Below the pieces are notes generated by a model. The model ran no database searches and was not told the origin of the DNA. It saw nothing but the letters and a program-made list of their open reading frames with translations. A DNA stretch of 20,712 nt from a virus: the IMG/VR virus record IMGVR_UViG_3300042691_009188, positions 1-20,712 of that record. The stretch is one strand, 5' to 3'. Of this stretch, positions 11,870-20,058 are shown piece after piece (positions within the stretch are counted from its first letter, which is position 1; every line of letters starts with the position of its first letter). Made by a program: the position numbers and the translations under genes.

Positions 11870-14287
11870 ATGATTTATACTAATACTAATAGTTCTTTCC
11901 CAAATCAGGTAGTACCTGACGAGGTTAAACAAAGTTACGAGTATGGCACCGCGGTTGGTAGAGCTATTGAGAATGAATGGTTTAGAGGAGGAGCTGCTGC
12001 AGTCGGCGGTAGTGATAGATGGAGCGCAAATTGGCAAAGATTTCATACACTAAAGTTGTACGCTAGAGGTGAGCAATCGGTGCAAAAATATAAAGATGAA
12101 TTATCTGTAAATGGGGATTTATCCTATTTGAACATTGATTGGAAGCCTGTGCCTGTGATACCAAAATTTGTTGATATATTAGTGAATGGTATCTCCAGCA
12201 AAAACTATGAAATAAAAGCGTGCGCGCAAGACCCTGAGTCTATAAAACAAAAAACAGAATACGCAAGAGCAATCATGGAAGATATGGCTGCAAAGCAATT
12301 TTTGATGAAGATGCAAGAAAAACTTGGCGTAAATGGTTTTTCACAAGATCCAGCAAAATTACCAGAGGACAAAGAAGAACTTGAAATACACTTACAGTTA
12401 TCATATAAACAAGGAGTAGAGATAGCAGAAGAAGAAGTTATTAATTACATACTTGATAAAAATAAATACGAATTAATCAATAGAAGATTAAACTATGATT
12501 TAACTGTATTAGGTATTGCTGCTGCTAAAACAAGCTGGAATAAAGCTAACGGTATTGTGCTGGATTATGTTGATCCAGCTAATTTGGTATATTCGTATAC
12601 CGAAGATCCAAACTTTGAAGACATTTATTATGCCGGGGAAGTAAAAGCAATACAATTAGAAGAACTTAAAAAAGAATTCCCAGAACTTACAAACGAAGAC
12701 TTAGAGGAAATACAAAAATACCCCGGTGATAATACTTATACTAGAAATTATTATGGGCAGAACTATGATCCTGCCGCCATTAAGGTTTTATATTTTGAGT
12801 ATAAAACATATACTGATCAGGTATTTAAGATTAAACAAACGGAATTTGGATTAGAAAAAGCGTTGGAAAAACCCGACACATTCAATCCTCCTCCAAGTGA
12901 TAACTTTAATAGAGTATCAAGAAGTATAGAGGTATTGTATTCTGGTGCAAAAATACTTGGACACAATAAAATGCTGAAATGGGAAATGTGTGAAAATATG
13001 ACCCGTCCTGTAGCAGATACCACAAAGGTAGAGATGAATTACGCTATCTGTGCTCCAAGAATGTATAAAGGACGCATAGAGTCTATTGTTAGTAGAATAA
13101 CTGGATTTGCTGACATTATTCAATTAACACATTTAAAACTTCAACAGGTATTATCAAGAATGGTCCCAGATGGAGTATTTATGGATGTTGATGGATTAAT
13201 GGAAGTCGATCTTGGTAATGGCACAAAATACAATCCAGCCGAAGCGTTAAATATGTATTTCCAAACCGGTAGTATTGTTGGTAGATCACAAACGCAAGAC
13301 GGTACCGGCAACCCAGCTAGAGTGCCAATACAGGAATTGCAAACATCGAATGGTAATGCAAAAATACAGTCATTAATATCTACATACCAGTATTATCTAC
13401 AAATGATACGAGATGTAACCGGATTAAATGAAGCTAGAGACGCAAGTACACCTGATCCGAAAGCATTAGTTGGTTTGCAAAAATTAGCAGCGGCAAACTC
13501 AAACACTGCGACCAGACATATATTGCAAGCTAGTTTGTATTTAACATTAAGACTTTGTGAGAATATATCTTTAAGAGTAGCGGATTCTTTAAGGTTCCCT
13601 CTTACCGCGCAAGCATTGAAAGAAAGTATATCTACTTTTAATGTTAAAACATTGGAAGAATTAATGAATCTTAATTTGCATGACTTTGGTATATTCTTAG
13701 AGTTAGAGCCTGATGAAGAAGAGAAGGCGCAGTTAGAACAAAATATACAAATTGCATTACAATCTGGTGGTATTGATCTTGAAGACGCGATTGATTTAAG
13801 ACAAATAAGAAACCTTAAACTCGCTAATCAATCTTTAAAATACAAAAGAAAGAAAAAATTAGAAAGAGATCAAGCAAATCAACAAGCAAATATACAAGCA
13901 CAAGCACAAGCAAACGCACAATTAGCAGAGCAGACCGCAATGTCCGAAGTTCAAAAACAACAAGCTTTAGCTCAAACAGAAATACAAATACAACAAGCAA
14001 AAGCGCAATTTGAAATACAAAAATTACAGCAAGAACTTCAAATAAAGCAACAATTAATGGCTCAAGAGTTTCAGTACAATATGCAATTAGCTCAAGCCCA
14101 ATTAGGTGCACAACAGAAAAAAATAAACGATATAGAAGACCGTAAAGATAAGCGAGTTAAAATGCAAGCTACTCAGCAAAGCGAGTTAATCGATCAAAGG
14201 AAAAATGATACAATGCCTAAAAACTTTGAATCAGAGTTTGATAATGTGAGTAGCGGGTTTGGCTTAGGCACTCTAGATCAAATGTAA
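11870..14287 (+). CDS. Portal protein
   Basis: This 805-aa protein follows TerL directly, the standard position for a portal. The N-terminal part (YEYGTAVGRAIENEWFRGG, then RFHTLKLYARGEQSVQKYK and a VDILVNGISSKNYEI segment) matches the large portals I recall from crAss-like and related phages. The central part has YDLTVLGIAAAKTSWN followed by a VDPANLVYSYTEDP motif. Residues about 667-750 are an unusually Gln/Ala-rich helix that would extend the barrel or crown into the capsid. It would form the dodecameric vertex ring through which DNA enters and leaves, contacting TerL during packaging and the connector proteins afterwards. Assignment rests on size, order and recalled family likeness. Confidence 0.88.
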   Translation: MIYTNTNSSFPNQVVPDEVKQSYEYGTAVGRAIENEWFRGGAAAVGGSDRWSANWQRFHTLKLYARGEQSVQKYKDELSVNGDLSYLNIDWKPVPVIPKFVDILVNGISSKNYEIKACAQDPESIKQKTEYARAIMEDMAAKQFLMKMQEKLGVNGFSQDPAKLPEDKEELEIHLQLSYKQGVEIAEEEVINYILDKNKYELINRRLNYDLTVLGIAAAKTSWNKANGIVLDYVDPANLVYSYTEDPNFEDIYYAGEVKAIQLEELKKEFPELTNEDLEEIQKYPGDNTYTRNYYGQNYDPAAIKVLYFEYKTYTDQVFKIKQTEFGLEKALEKPDTFNPPPSDNFNRVSRSIEVLYSGAKILGHNKMLKWEMCENMTRPVADTTKVEMNYAICAPRMYKGRIESIVSRITGFADIIQLTHLKLQQVLSRMVPDGVFMDVDGLMEVDLGNGTKYNPAEALNMYFQTGSIVGRSQTQDGTGNPARVPIQELQTSNGNAKIQSLISTYQYYLQMIRDVTGLNEARDASTPDPKALVGLQKLAAANSNTATRHILQASLYLTLRLCENISLRVADSLRFPLTAQALKESISTFNVKTLEELMNLNLHDFGIFLELEPDEEEKAQLEQNIQIALQSGGIDLEDAIDLRQIRNLKLANQSLKYKRKKKLERDQANQQANIQAQAQANAQLAEQTAMSEVQKQQALAQTEIQIQQAKAQFEIQKLQQELQIKQQLMAQEFQYNMQLAQAQLGAQQKKINDIEDRKDKRVKMQATQQSELIDQRKNDTMPKNFESEFDNVSSGFGLGTLDQM

Positions 14288-14315
14288 AAATTAACCAATT
14301 ATATATTATCATATT

Positions 14316-15467
14316 ATGTCAGAATTAGTAAACCAAGAAGGGGATTTTAAAATAAAATCAAAACCCCGTATGAAAAAAATGATGGAGCAAGATGCCATTA
14401 TAAAAGTGGATTTAACCAATAAAAAAGAAAAAGATGCCGTTCAAGAGCAAACAACAGATGAAGGCGTGTTACGCACAGAACAGTCCGAAGTGGGATTGCA
14501 AGAAGTGGTCCAAGGAAACGAAGAATACAAAGAGTCTGCCTCAGAGAATGAAAAAGAAATAGTAGTAATTAACGAGGTTGTTGAAGAACAAGCAACCGAA
14601 TTAAAAGAGGAAGCGCGAGAAGCTATTGCGTTTGCTGAAAAAACAGGTAGGGATTTACCTGAGAATATTGAGAAGCTTGTTTCATTTATGGAGGAGACAG
14701 GCGGAACAGTTGAAGACTATATTAGACTTAATACAGATTACTCAAATGTAAACACAGGAACTCTGTTAAAAGAATATTATAAAAAGTCAAGGCCGCATTT
14801 AGACGACGAAGAAATTGATTTCTTAATGGAGGATAGGTTTAGCTACGACGAAGACGAAGATGATGATCGAGACATCAGAAAGAAAAAACTCGCATTTAAA
14901 GAAGAAGTTGCAAAAGCCAGAACGTTTTTGGATGATCTTAAAGCAAAATATTATGATGAAATTAAGTTAAGGCCATCATTAAATGCAGATCAAAAAAAAG
15001 CATATGACTTTTTTAACCGATATAATGAAGAGCAAAAGCTTGCAGAGCAAAAACACTCTAAGTTTGTAAGTGATACAAAAAACTTTTTTACACAAGAATT
15101 CAAAGGTTTTGATTTCAATTTGGGTGAAAAAACATTTAAGTATAACCTGCAAAACAGCGAGAGCGTAATGGATAAACAATCAAACATAACTAATCTAGTC
15201 AAGAAGTTCTTGAATGATTCTGGTGAAGTTGTAGACTTGAAAGGGTACCACAAAGCTATGTACGCAGCCGAAAACGTAGACACTATTGCAAAACATTTTT
15301 ATGAGCAAGGCAAGGCCGATGCAATTAAAGAGGTTGTTGCAAAATCTAATAATATAAACCCTGAAGGTCGCAAAACTAGCACCGGAGAAGTTTTTATTAA
15401 TGGTTTAAAAGTACGCGCAATTAACGGTATTGACTCTACAAAACTGAAAATTCAAAAACAATTTTAA
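14316..15467 (+). CDS. Capsid scaffolding protein candidate
   Basis: This 383-aa highly charged, helical protein lies between the portal and major capsid genes, where scaffolds usually are. The N-terminal 90 residues are Glu/Lys/Gln-rich and probably disordered, an acidic run (YDEDEDDDRD) occurs near 177-186, helical coils follow (KLAFKEEVAKARTFLDDLKAKYYDE), and the last ~40 residues are basic (EGRKTSTGEVFINGLKVRAIN...LKIQKQF), which could be the capsid-binding end. It would guide procapsid assembly and then leave or be degraded. No protease domain is visible. Identification is by position and composition only. Confidence 0.75.
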   Translation: MSELVNQEGDFKIKSKPRMKKMMEQDAIIKVDLTNKKEKDAVQEQTTDEGVLRTEQSEVGLQEVVQGNEEYKESASENEKEIVVINEVVEEQATELKEEAREAIAFAEKTGRDLPENIEKLVSFMEETGGTVEDYIRLNTDYSNVNTGTLLKEYYKKSRPHLDDEEIDFLMEDRFSYDEDEDDDRDIRKKKLAFKEEVAKARTFLDDLKAKYYDEIKLRPSLNADQKKAYDFFNRYNEEQKLAEQKHSKFVSDTKNFFTQEFKGFDFNLGEKTFKYNLQNSESVMDKQSNITNLVKKFLNDSGEVVDLKGYHKAMYAAENVDTIAKHFYEQGKADAIKEVVAKSNNINPEGRKTSTGEVFINGLKVRAINGIDSTKLKIQKQF

Positions 15468-15484
15468 ACTAAAAAACCAAAATT

Positions 15485-16930
15485 ATGGCTTTTACATCAC
15501 CAAGCGGTGCGTTCGGAAGTATCGTACCATCACAAGTGCAACAAGCGCTTGCTACAAATTATTTAACCTTTGACAGTGCGTCTGGAGGAGGCACATTTGC
15601 TAAACAGTATTTACCTGAAATCTACGAAAATGAAGTAGAGCGTTATGGAAACAGAACGCTTTCTGGATTCTTACGTATGGTTGGCGCTGAAATGCCGATG
15701 ACTTCAGATCAGGTTATTTGGTCAGAACAAAATCGTTTGCACATTGCTTACAATAATGTTTCTACCACAGCTACTGCAAACCAAGTGTCGTTTACTGAGT
15801 CTGCTACTATTGTTAACGTTATCAGCGTTGGCTCTACTGTAGTTATTATGAACCCTGCTACTGGAGCTGAAGCAAAATGTTATGTTTCTGCTAGTACAGC
15901 GCCTGGAACTGGTACAGCTTTGCTTACATTGCTTCCATACACAGCCGCTTCTTTGTCTGCTGCTGGATTTGCTGTTTCTTTAAGCGGATTCAAAATCTTT
16001 GTATACGGTTCTGAATATTCAAAAGGATCAGCAATTAACTCTAACTACGTTTCAGTTGCGCCTTCATTCACTCAGTATTCAAATTCGCCAATTATCATCC
16101 GTTCGAAATACACCGTAAATGGTTCGGATACGGCTCAAATTGGATGGGTAGATGTTGCAACAGAAGATGGCGCTACTGGATACTTATGGTATTTGAAAGC
16201 TGCTTCTGAAACTCGTTTGCGTTTTGAAGACTACTTAGAAATGTCTGTTGTTGAAGGTGAATTAGCCGCTGCTGCTTCTGCCGCTATTGGATTTACACCT
16301 CCTAATGGCACGGCATTAAAAGGAACTCAAGGTTTATTTGCTGCTATTAAAGCTCGCGGTAACCAAGTAACAGGATTCTCTGCCGCAGCTGGTATCACTA
16401 ACTTCGATGCGGTGTTGAAAAACTTAGATACTCAAGGAGCGATTGAAGAGAACATGCTGTTCTTAAACCGTCAAACCTCATTAGATTTCGATGATATGCT
16501 TGCTGCATTGTCTTCTGGATCTGCTGGCGGAGTTGCTTATGGTTTATTTGAAAACTCAGAGCAAATGTCTTTGAACTTAGGATTTACTGGCTTCCGTCGT
16601 GGATCTTATGATTTCTACAAAACTGACTGGAAATATTTGAATGATGCCTCTACTCGTGGAGCTGTTGCTAGCAATGCTATTGATGGCGTATTGATTCCAG
16701 CTGGAACATCTACCGTTTACGATGAGCAATTAGGAACAAATATTCGTCGTCCTTTCTTACACGTTCGTTACCGTGCTTCTCAAGCAGATGACCGTCGTAT
16801 GAAATCTTGGACAACTGGATCTGTTGGAGGTGCTTACACTTCTGATCTTGATGCAATGGAGATTCACTTCTTGTCTGAAAGATGTTTATGCGTACAAGCT
16901 GCTAACAACTTTGTATTGTTTACAGCATAG
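15485..16930 (+). CDS. Major capsid protein (crAss-like / HK97-fold type)
   Basis: This 481-aa protein begins MAFTSPSGAFGSIVPSQVQQ. It is Ala/Ser/Gly/Thr-rich, with an inserted beta-rich, low-charge region at about 95-190 and a conserved C-terminal half including FEDYLEMSVVEGELAAAAS, MLFLNRQTSLDFDDML and the C-terminal LHVRYRASQADDRRM. It resembles the capsid proteins of crAss-like and related aquatic phages from memory. Position after portal and scaffold supports this. Arginine codons are 16 CGT, 1 CGC and 2 AGA by my count, whereas the portal uses mostly AGA, a sign of selection for high expression. A stem-loop follows its stop. The HK97 fold is expected for such proteins, not demonstrated here. 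Confidence 0.9.
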   Translation: MAFTSPSGAFGSIVPSQVQQALATNYLTFDSASGGGTFAKQYLPEIYENEVERYGNRTLSGFLRMVGAEMPMTSDQVIWSEQNRLHIAYNNVSTTATANQVSFTESATIVNVISVGSTVVIMNPATGAEAKCYVSASTAPGTGTALLTLLPYTAASLSAAGFAVSLSGFKIFVYGSEYSKGSAINSNYVSVAPSFTQYSNSPIIIRSKYTVNGSDTAQIGWVDVATEDGATGYLWYLKAASETRLRFEDYLEMSVVEGELAAAASAAIGFTPPNGTALKGTQGLFAAIKARGNQVTGFSAAAGITNFDAVLKNLDTQGAIEENMLFLNRQTSLDFDDMLAALSSGSAGGVAYGLFENSEQMSLNLGFTGFRRGSYDFYKTDWKYLNDASTRGAVASNAIDGVLIPAGTSTVYDEQLGTNIRRPFLHVRYRASQADDRRMKSWTTGSVGGAYTSDLDAMEIHFLSERCLCVQAANNFVLFTA

Positions 16931-16943
16931 TAGCAAACAAAAT

Positions 16944-16986
16944 GGTAATATTTACCCCTGCTGTATTTGCGGGGGTAATATTTACC
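16944..16986 (+). terminator. Stem-loop downstream of the capsid gene
   Basis: TTACCCCTGC (16952-16961) pairs with GCGGGGGTAA (16969-16978) over 10 bp with one G-U pair and a 7-nt loop. It is flanked by outer GGTAATA and TATTTACC arms that are near-complementary. No U-run follows, so it may attenuate, mark a processing site, or protect the capsid mRNA 3' end rather than act as a classical intrinsic terminator. Confidence 0.65.
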
Positions 16987-17016
16987 TAATTAGAAATTAT
17001 TAAATTATATTATATC

Positions 17017-17862
17017 ATGGTAAAAAAAGAAAAAGAAACTACTGAAAAGCACATTGACTTAGAGGTAAAAAAAGAAATTAATGTTGAGGAAGTAGCCACA
17101 AAGATTGCTACAAAAGTAAAACCAAAACCCACGTGGGAAATTAAAGATAGGAATTATTATTTGTTAGGCAACGTTACTGCATTGACATACAGTATACCAA
17201 CAAAGCACTCAGCTAGGTACCCATTATTATGGTTAGATGAAGACACTGGTGAACAAAAAGAATTAAGATATGCAACCAATCAATCATCCCCGTTCGTGGA
17301 AGATCAAAAGGGAGAATCTGTGTTAGGGCATATTGTATTTGAAGACGGCGCATTATTTGTACCTAAGGAAATGCAAAATTTACAAAAGCTATTATCATTA
17401 TATCATCCATTCCTTAATAAAAGATATGCTGAATTTGATGGTATTGCTGAAGCTGAAGATGAATTAGAGGATTTAGAATTAGAATTAGTTGCAATGACTG
17501 CGGCAAAAGATTTAGATATTGACGCGGCTGAAGCAATAATGCGCGTAGAGCTTGGATCAGCGGTTTCTAAAATGAGTTCCAAAGAAATCAAACGAGACCT
17601 AATGTTGTTTGCAAAACGTAATCCAGAATTATTTATTGAGCTTGCAAATGATGATAATGTGCAACTGCGGAATTTTGCAATCCGAGCAACTGAAGCAGGC
17701 ATAATTAAACTGTCGCAAGATCAAAGAACTTTTCATTGGGTGTCAAATGATAGAAAATTAATGACAGTGCCATTTGATGAAAATCCATACTCAGCGATGG
17801 CTGCGTTCTTTAAAACGGATGAGGGTGTAGAAATATACCGATCCATAGAGAAAAAATTATAA
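17017..17862 (+). CDS. Conserved post-capsid protein, structural/assembly candidate
   Basis: This 281-aa protein has a Lys/Glu-rich N-terminus (about 1-38), then a beta-rich segment WEIKDRNYYLLGNVTALTYS, a HSARYPLLWLDE region, and the block ELRYATNQSSPFVEDQKGESVLGHIVF. A helical acidic stretch (about 144-160) and a C-terminal QRTFHWVSNDRKLMTVPF with FDENPYSAMAAFF (253-265) follow. I recall this protein next to the capsid gene in related aquatic phages, function unknown. The N-terminal beta part and helical rear could bind the capsid or portal. It is transcriptionally isolated by stem-loops on both sides, suggesting a different expression level from the capsid. No enzymatic motif is seen. Confidence 0.8.
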   Translation: MVKKEKETTEKHIDLEVKKEINVEEVATKIATKVKPKPTWEIKDRNYYLLGNVTALTYSIPTKHSARYPLLWLDEDTGEQKELRYATNQSSPFVEDQKGESVLGHIVFEDGALFVPKEMQNLQKLLSLYHPFLNKRYAEFDGIAEAEDELEDLELELVAMTAAKDLDIDAAEAIMRVELGSAVSKMSSKEIKRDLMLFAKRNPELFIELANDDNVQLRNFAIRATEAGIIKLSQDQRTFHWVSNDRKLMTVPFDENPYSAMAAFFKTDEGVEIYRSIEKKL

Positions 17863-17875
17863 TAATACGTAATAC

Positions 17876-17914
17876 TAATATTAGGCGGTAGCTCAGGTTA
17901 CCGCCTTAATATTA
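17876..17914 (+). terminator. Strong stem-loop between post-capsid gene and connector gene
   Basis: TAATATTA-GGCGGTA (17876-17890) pairs with TACCGCC-(T)-TAATATTA (17899-17914) around an 8-nt GCTCAGGT loop; one T is bulged. It lies 13 nt after the preceding stop and ends 15 nt before the next ATG, leaving little room for a promoter between. It could be a leaky terminator, processing site or RNA-structure element near the next start. Confidence 0.65.
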
Positions 17915-17929
17915 TAATAAATATACACG

Positions 17930-18841
17930 ATGGCAATAAATATAGATACCGTTTATAAAACAGTCTTATTGATAATAAATAAAGAACAACGCGGTAATAT
18001 GACGCCGGATGAGTTCAATAAGGTTGCAGCACAAGTACAACTTGAAATATTTGAAAGCTATTTTGATGACTTAAATCAACAATTACGCATACCTGACAAC
18101 GACAGCGAATACGCAGATCGTATTAAAACATTAAAAGAAAAAATATCGCTATTCCAAACGGATGGCGTTTGTCAATATATAGATTCCTATTTTAACCCGC
18201 CAACATCTTCTGGTATTTCTTTCTCAGAAGCAATAGTAGGCGTAAGCACTATTAGACAATACCCGTTGCAAACTATAACTCAAGCAGAAGCAGCGGATAG
18301 TTTAATTACAGTGTCTATTAATGGTTCATTCTTAAGTGATGAAGACTGGGAAGTTAGCGGCGGTATACTAACCCTAACAGCATTCCCGTTGGATAATGCA
18401 AATATAGTCGTTACGGCTTACCCATCTGATTTTTACAAGTTAGGCACTGTAATATATAATTACGAAAAAGAAGTGCAACAGGTGCAGCCACACGAGTTAT
18501 TAGAGTTAAATTTATCGCCATTAACAAAACCCACAACTTATTTTCCGGTATATAAATATATCAGTAACAAAATATATGTTTATCCGCAAACAATAATCAA
18601 TAATATATCGGCTACATATTTAAGAAAACCACTAAATCCAATTTGGAATTTTAGTTTAGGTACCCAAAATGAATATATATATAATAAAAATAACTCAATT
18701 GATTTTGAGTTACACCCAAGCGAGCAAATAAGCCTTATATCTAAAATACTTTTATATGCTGGAATAGTTATAAAAGATCCACAGATTGTACAGGTGGCAG
18801 CGCAACAAGTACAGGCTGAAAATATAAATTCAAAAAGCTAA
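17930..18841 (+). CDS. Head-tail connector / ring protein candidate
   Basis: This 303-aa protein has an all-helical N-terminus (MAINIDTVYKTVLLIINKEQ, then MTPDEFNKVAAQVQLEIFESYFDDLNQ and EYADRIKTLKEKISLF) and a longer beta-rich C-terminal part (SISGSF-type strands, then TYFPVYKYISNKIYVYPQ). The N-terminal motif IDTVY..NKEQRG..TPDEFN is one I recall from structural proteins of aquatic crAss-like phages. The position between capsid and the connector/stabilization genes suggests a ring protein at the portal-tail junction. The exact ring assignment in crAss-like structures cannot be made by eye. Confidence 0.7.
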   Translation: MAINIDTVYKTVLLIINKEQRGNMTPDEFNKVAAQVQLEIFESYFDDLNQQLRIPDNDSEYADRIKTLKEKISLFQTDGVCQYIDSYFNPPTSSGISFSEAIVGVSTIRQYPLQTITQAEAADSLITVSINGSFLSDEDWEVSGGILTLTAFPLDNANIVVTAYPSDFYKLGTVIYNYEKEVQQVQPHELLELNLSPLTKPTTYFPVYKYISNKIYVYPQTIINNISATYLRKPLNPIWNFSLGTQNEYIYNKNNSIDFELHPSEQISLISKILLYAGIVIKDPQIVQVAAQQVQAENINSKS

Positions 18842-18847
18842 TAAGAT

Positions 18848-20056
18848 ATGCCATTTCCAAACGGAGGTTTAATAACCGAAACAAATAGACAGTATTACGA
18901 AGGAGCTCAGGGCTTCCAAGTTGATAACGCGCTTGGCCAAGACACGTTTGTTGCTACATTTAACACGGATCTTGTGTTTTATAGTTATGATCCAGGTGTA
19001 GAGGAGTATGAATTAAATAATTTTAAATTATACGGAAGTTTTGATGGTATAACATATTACGAATATATTGACCCGTATACCGTTGTTAACAATGTAATAA
19101 CGTTAGATACTCCCCTGCCGGACGAAGAAATACTTGTAATACAATTAAAAACTGTTACAGGCGGGAATTATGGTGACAAAGATGCTTATGGCAATACCGT
19201 AGAACAAAACTATGGCGGGTACGCATATATAACCTTAAACGACGTTATAAACAATTTTATGGTCGCTTATGTTGGTGTTGGAAAATTAATAGGAGATGTA
19301 AAGCGTACTGATGTTATATTTCATGCTAAACGTGCATTGCAAGAATTTAGTTACGACACTTTAAAAAGTGTAAAAATACAGGAATTAAGTGTACCAAACA
19401 GTTTGTCTATACCGCTGCCTCAAGATTATGTAAATTACGTTAAACTGTCTTTTGTAGACAAATTGGGTATTACGCACCGCATATTACCAACATCGTTGAC
19501 TAATAATCCAACAGAGGTTCCTATCCAGGATTCTTTTGGTATTCCAATTCAGGATTCGTTTGACGACAACATTGAAGGAACGCCCATTATAGAAAATAGA
19601 TGGGCAACGGCTAATAGCGGCCAGATAGCCGCGAACTTAGACTACCCATATGGTTGGCAAAACTATGACTGGGGCTACGGGGGTTTTTATGGAAGACAAT
19701 ATGGTGTTGATCCACAATACGCCAATATGAATGGCACATTTACAATAAATGACAGAGAAAACAAAATAAACTTTTCCAGCAATCTTGTTGGATTAGTTAT
19801 AACACTTGAATATATATCAGACGGATTAGCTTATGATTTAGATTCAAGAATACCAAAAATGGCAGAGGAAGCGGCTTACGCTTACATTCTACATGCGATC
19901 ATATCCACAAGAGCTAATCAACCTGAATATTTAGTTAATAGGTTACATAAGGATAAAAGCGCGAAATTAAGAAATGCTAAAATAAGATTATCTAATATTA
20001 AATTAGAAGAAATTACTCAGATAATGAGAGGTAAATCTAAATGGATTAAACACTAA
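18848..20056 (+). CDS. Head-tail connector (adaptor) protein with N-terminal extra domain, candidate
   Basis: This 402-aa protein has two parts. The first (about 1-125) begins MPFPNGGLITETNRQYYEGAQGF, is beta-rich and ends in GGNYGDKDAYGN. The second carries YITLNDVINNFMVAYVGVGK (about 129-148), then KLIGDVKRTDVIFHAKRALQEFSYDTLKS, a LPQDYVNYVKLSF segment and a Lys-rich C-terminus. The second part is one I recall as a connector/adaptor-type structural protein of aquatic phages (P22 gp4-like role). A short internal duplication PIQDSFGIPIQDSF occurs at about 225-238, next to an aromatic Gly-rich stretch (PYGWQNYDWGYGGFYGRQYG, about 271-290). It starts 6 nt after the previous stop. Function is inferred from order. 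Confidence 0.72.
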   Translation: MPFPNGGLITETNRQYYEGAQGFQVDNALGQDTFVATFNTDLVFYSYDPGVEEYELNNFKLYGSFDGITYYEYIDPYTVVNNVITLDTPLPDEEILVIQLKTVTGGNYGDKDAYGNTVEQNYGGYAYITLNDVINNFMVAYVGVGKLIGDVKRTDVIFHAKRALQEFSYDTLKSVKIQELSVPNSLSIPLPQDYVNYVKLSFVDKLGITHRILPTSLTNNPTEVPIQDSFGIPIQDSFDDNIEGTPIIENRWATANSGQIAANLDYPYGWQNYDWGYGGFYGRQYGVDPQYANMNGTFTINDRENKINFSSNLVGLVITLEYISDGLAYDLDSRIPKMAEEAAYAYILHAIISTRANQPEYLVNRLHKDKSAKLRNAKIRLSNIKLEEITQIMRGKSKWIKH

Positions 20057-20058
20057 TT

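Noticed and set aside
17884-17905. tRNA-like GGTAGCTCAGGTT sequence
   Set aside because: The resemblance to a tRNA D-arm is limited to the hairpin loop. No anticodon or T arm follows and the bases fit a simple stem-loop.
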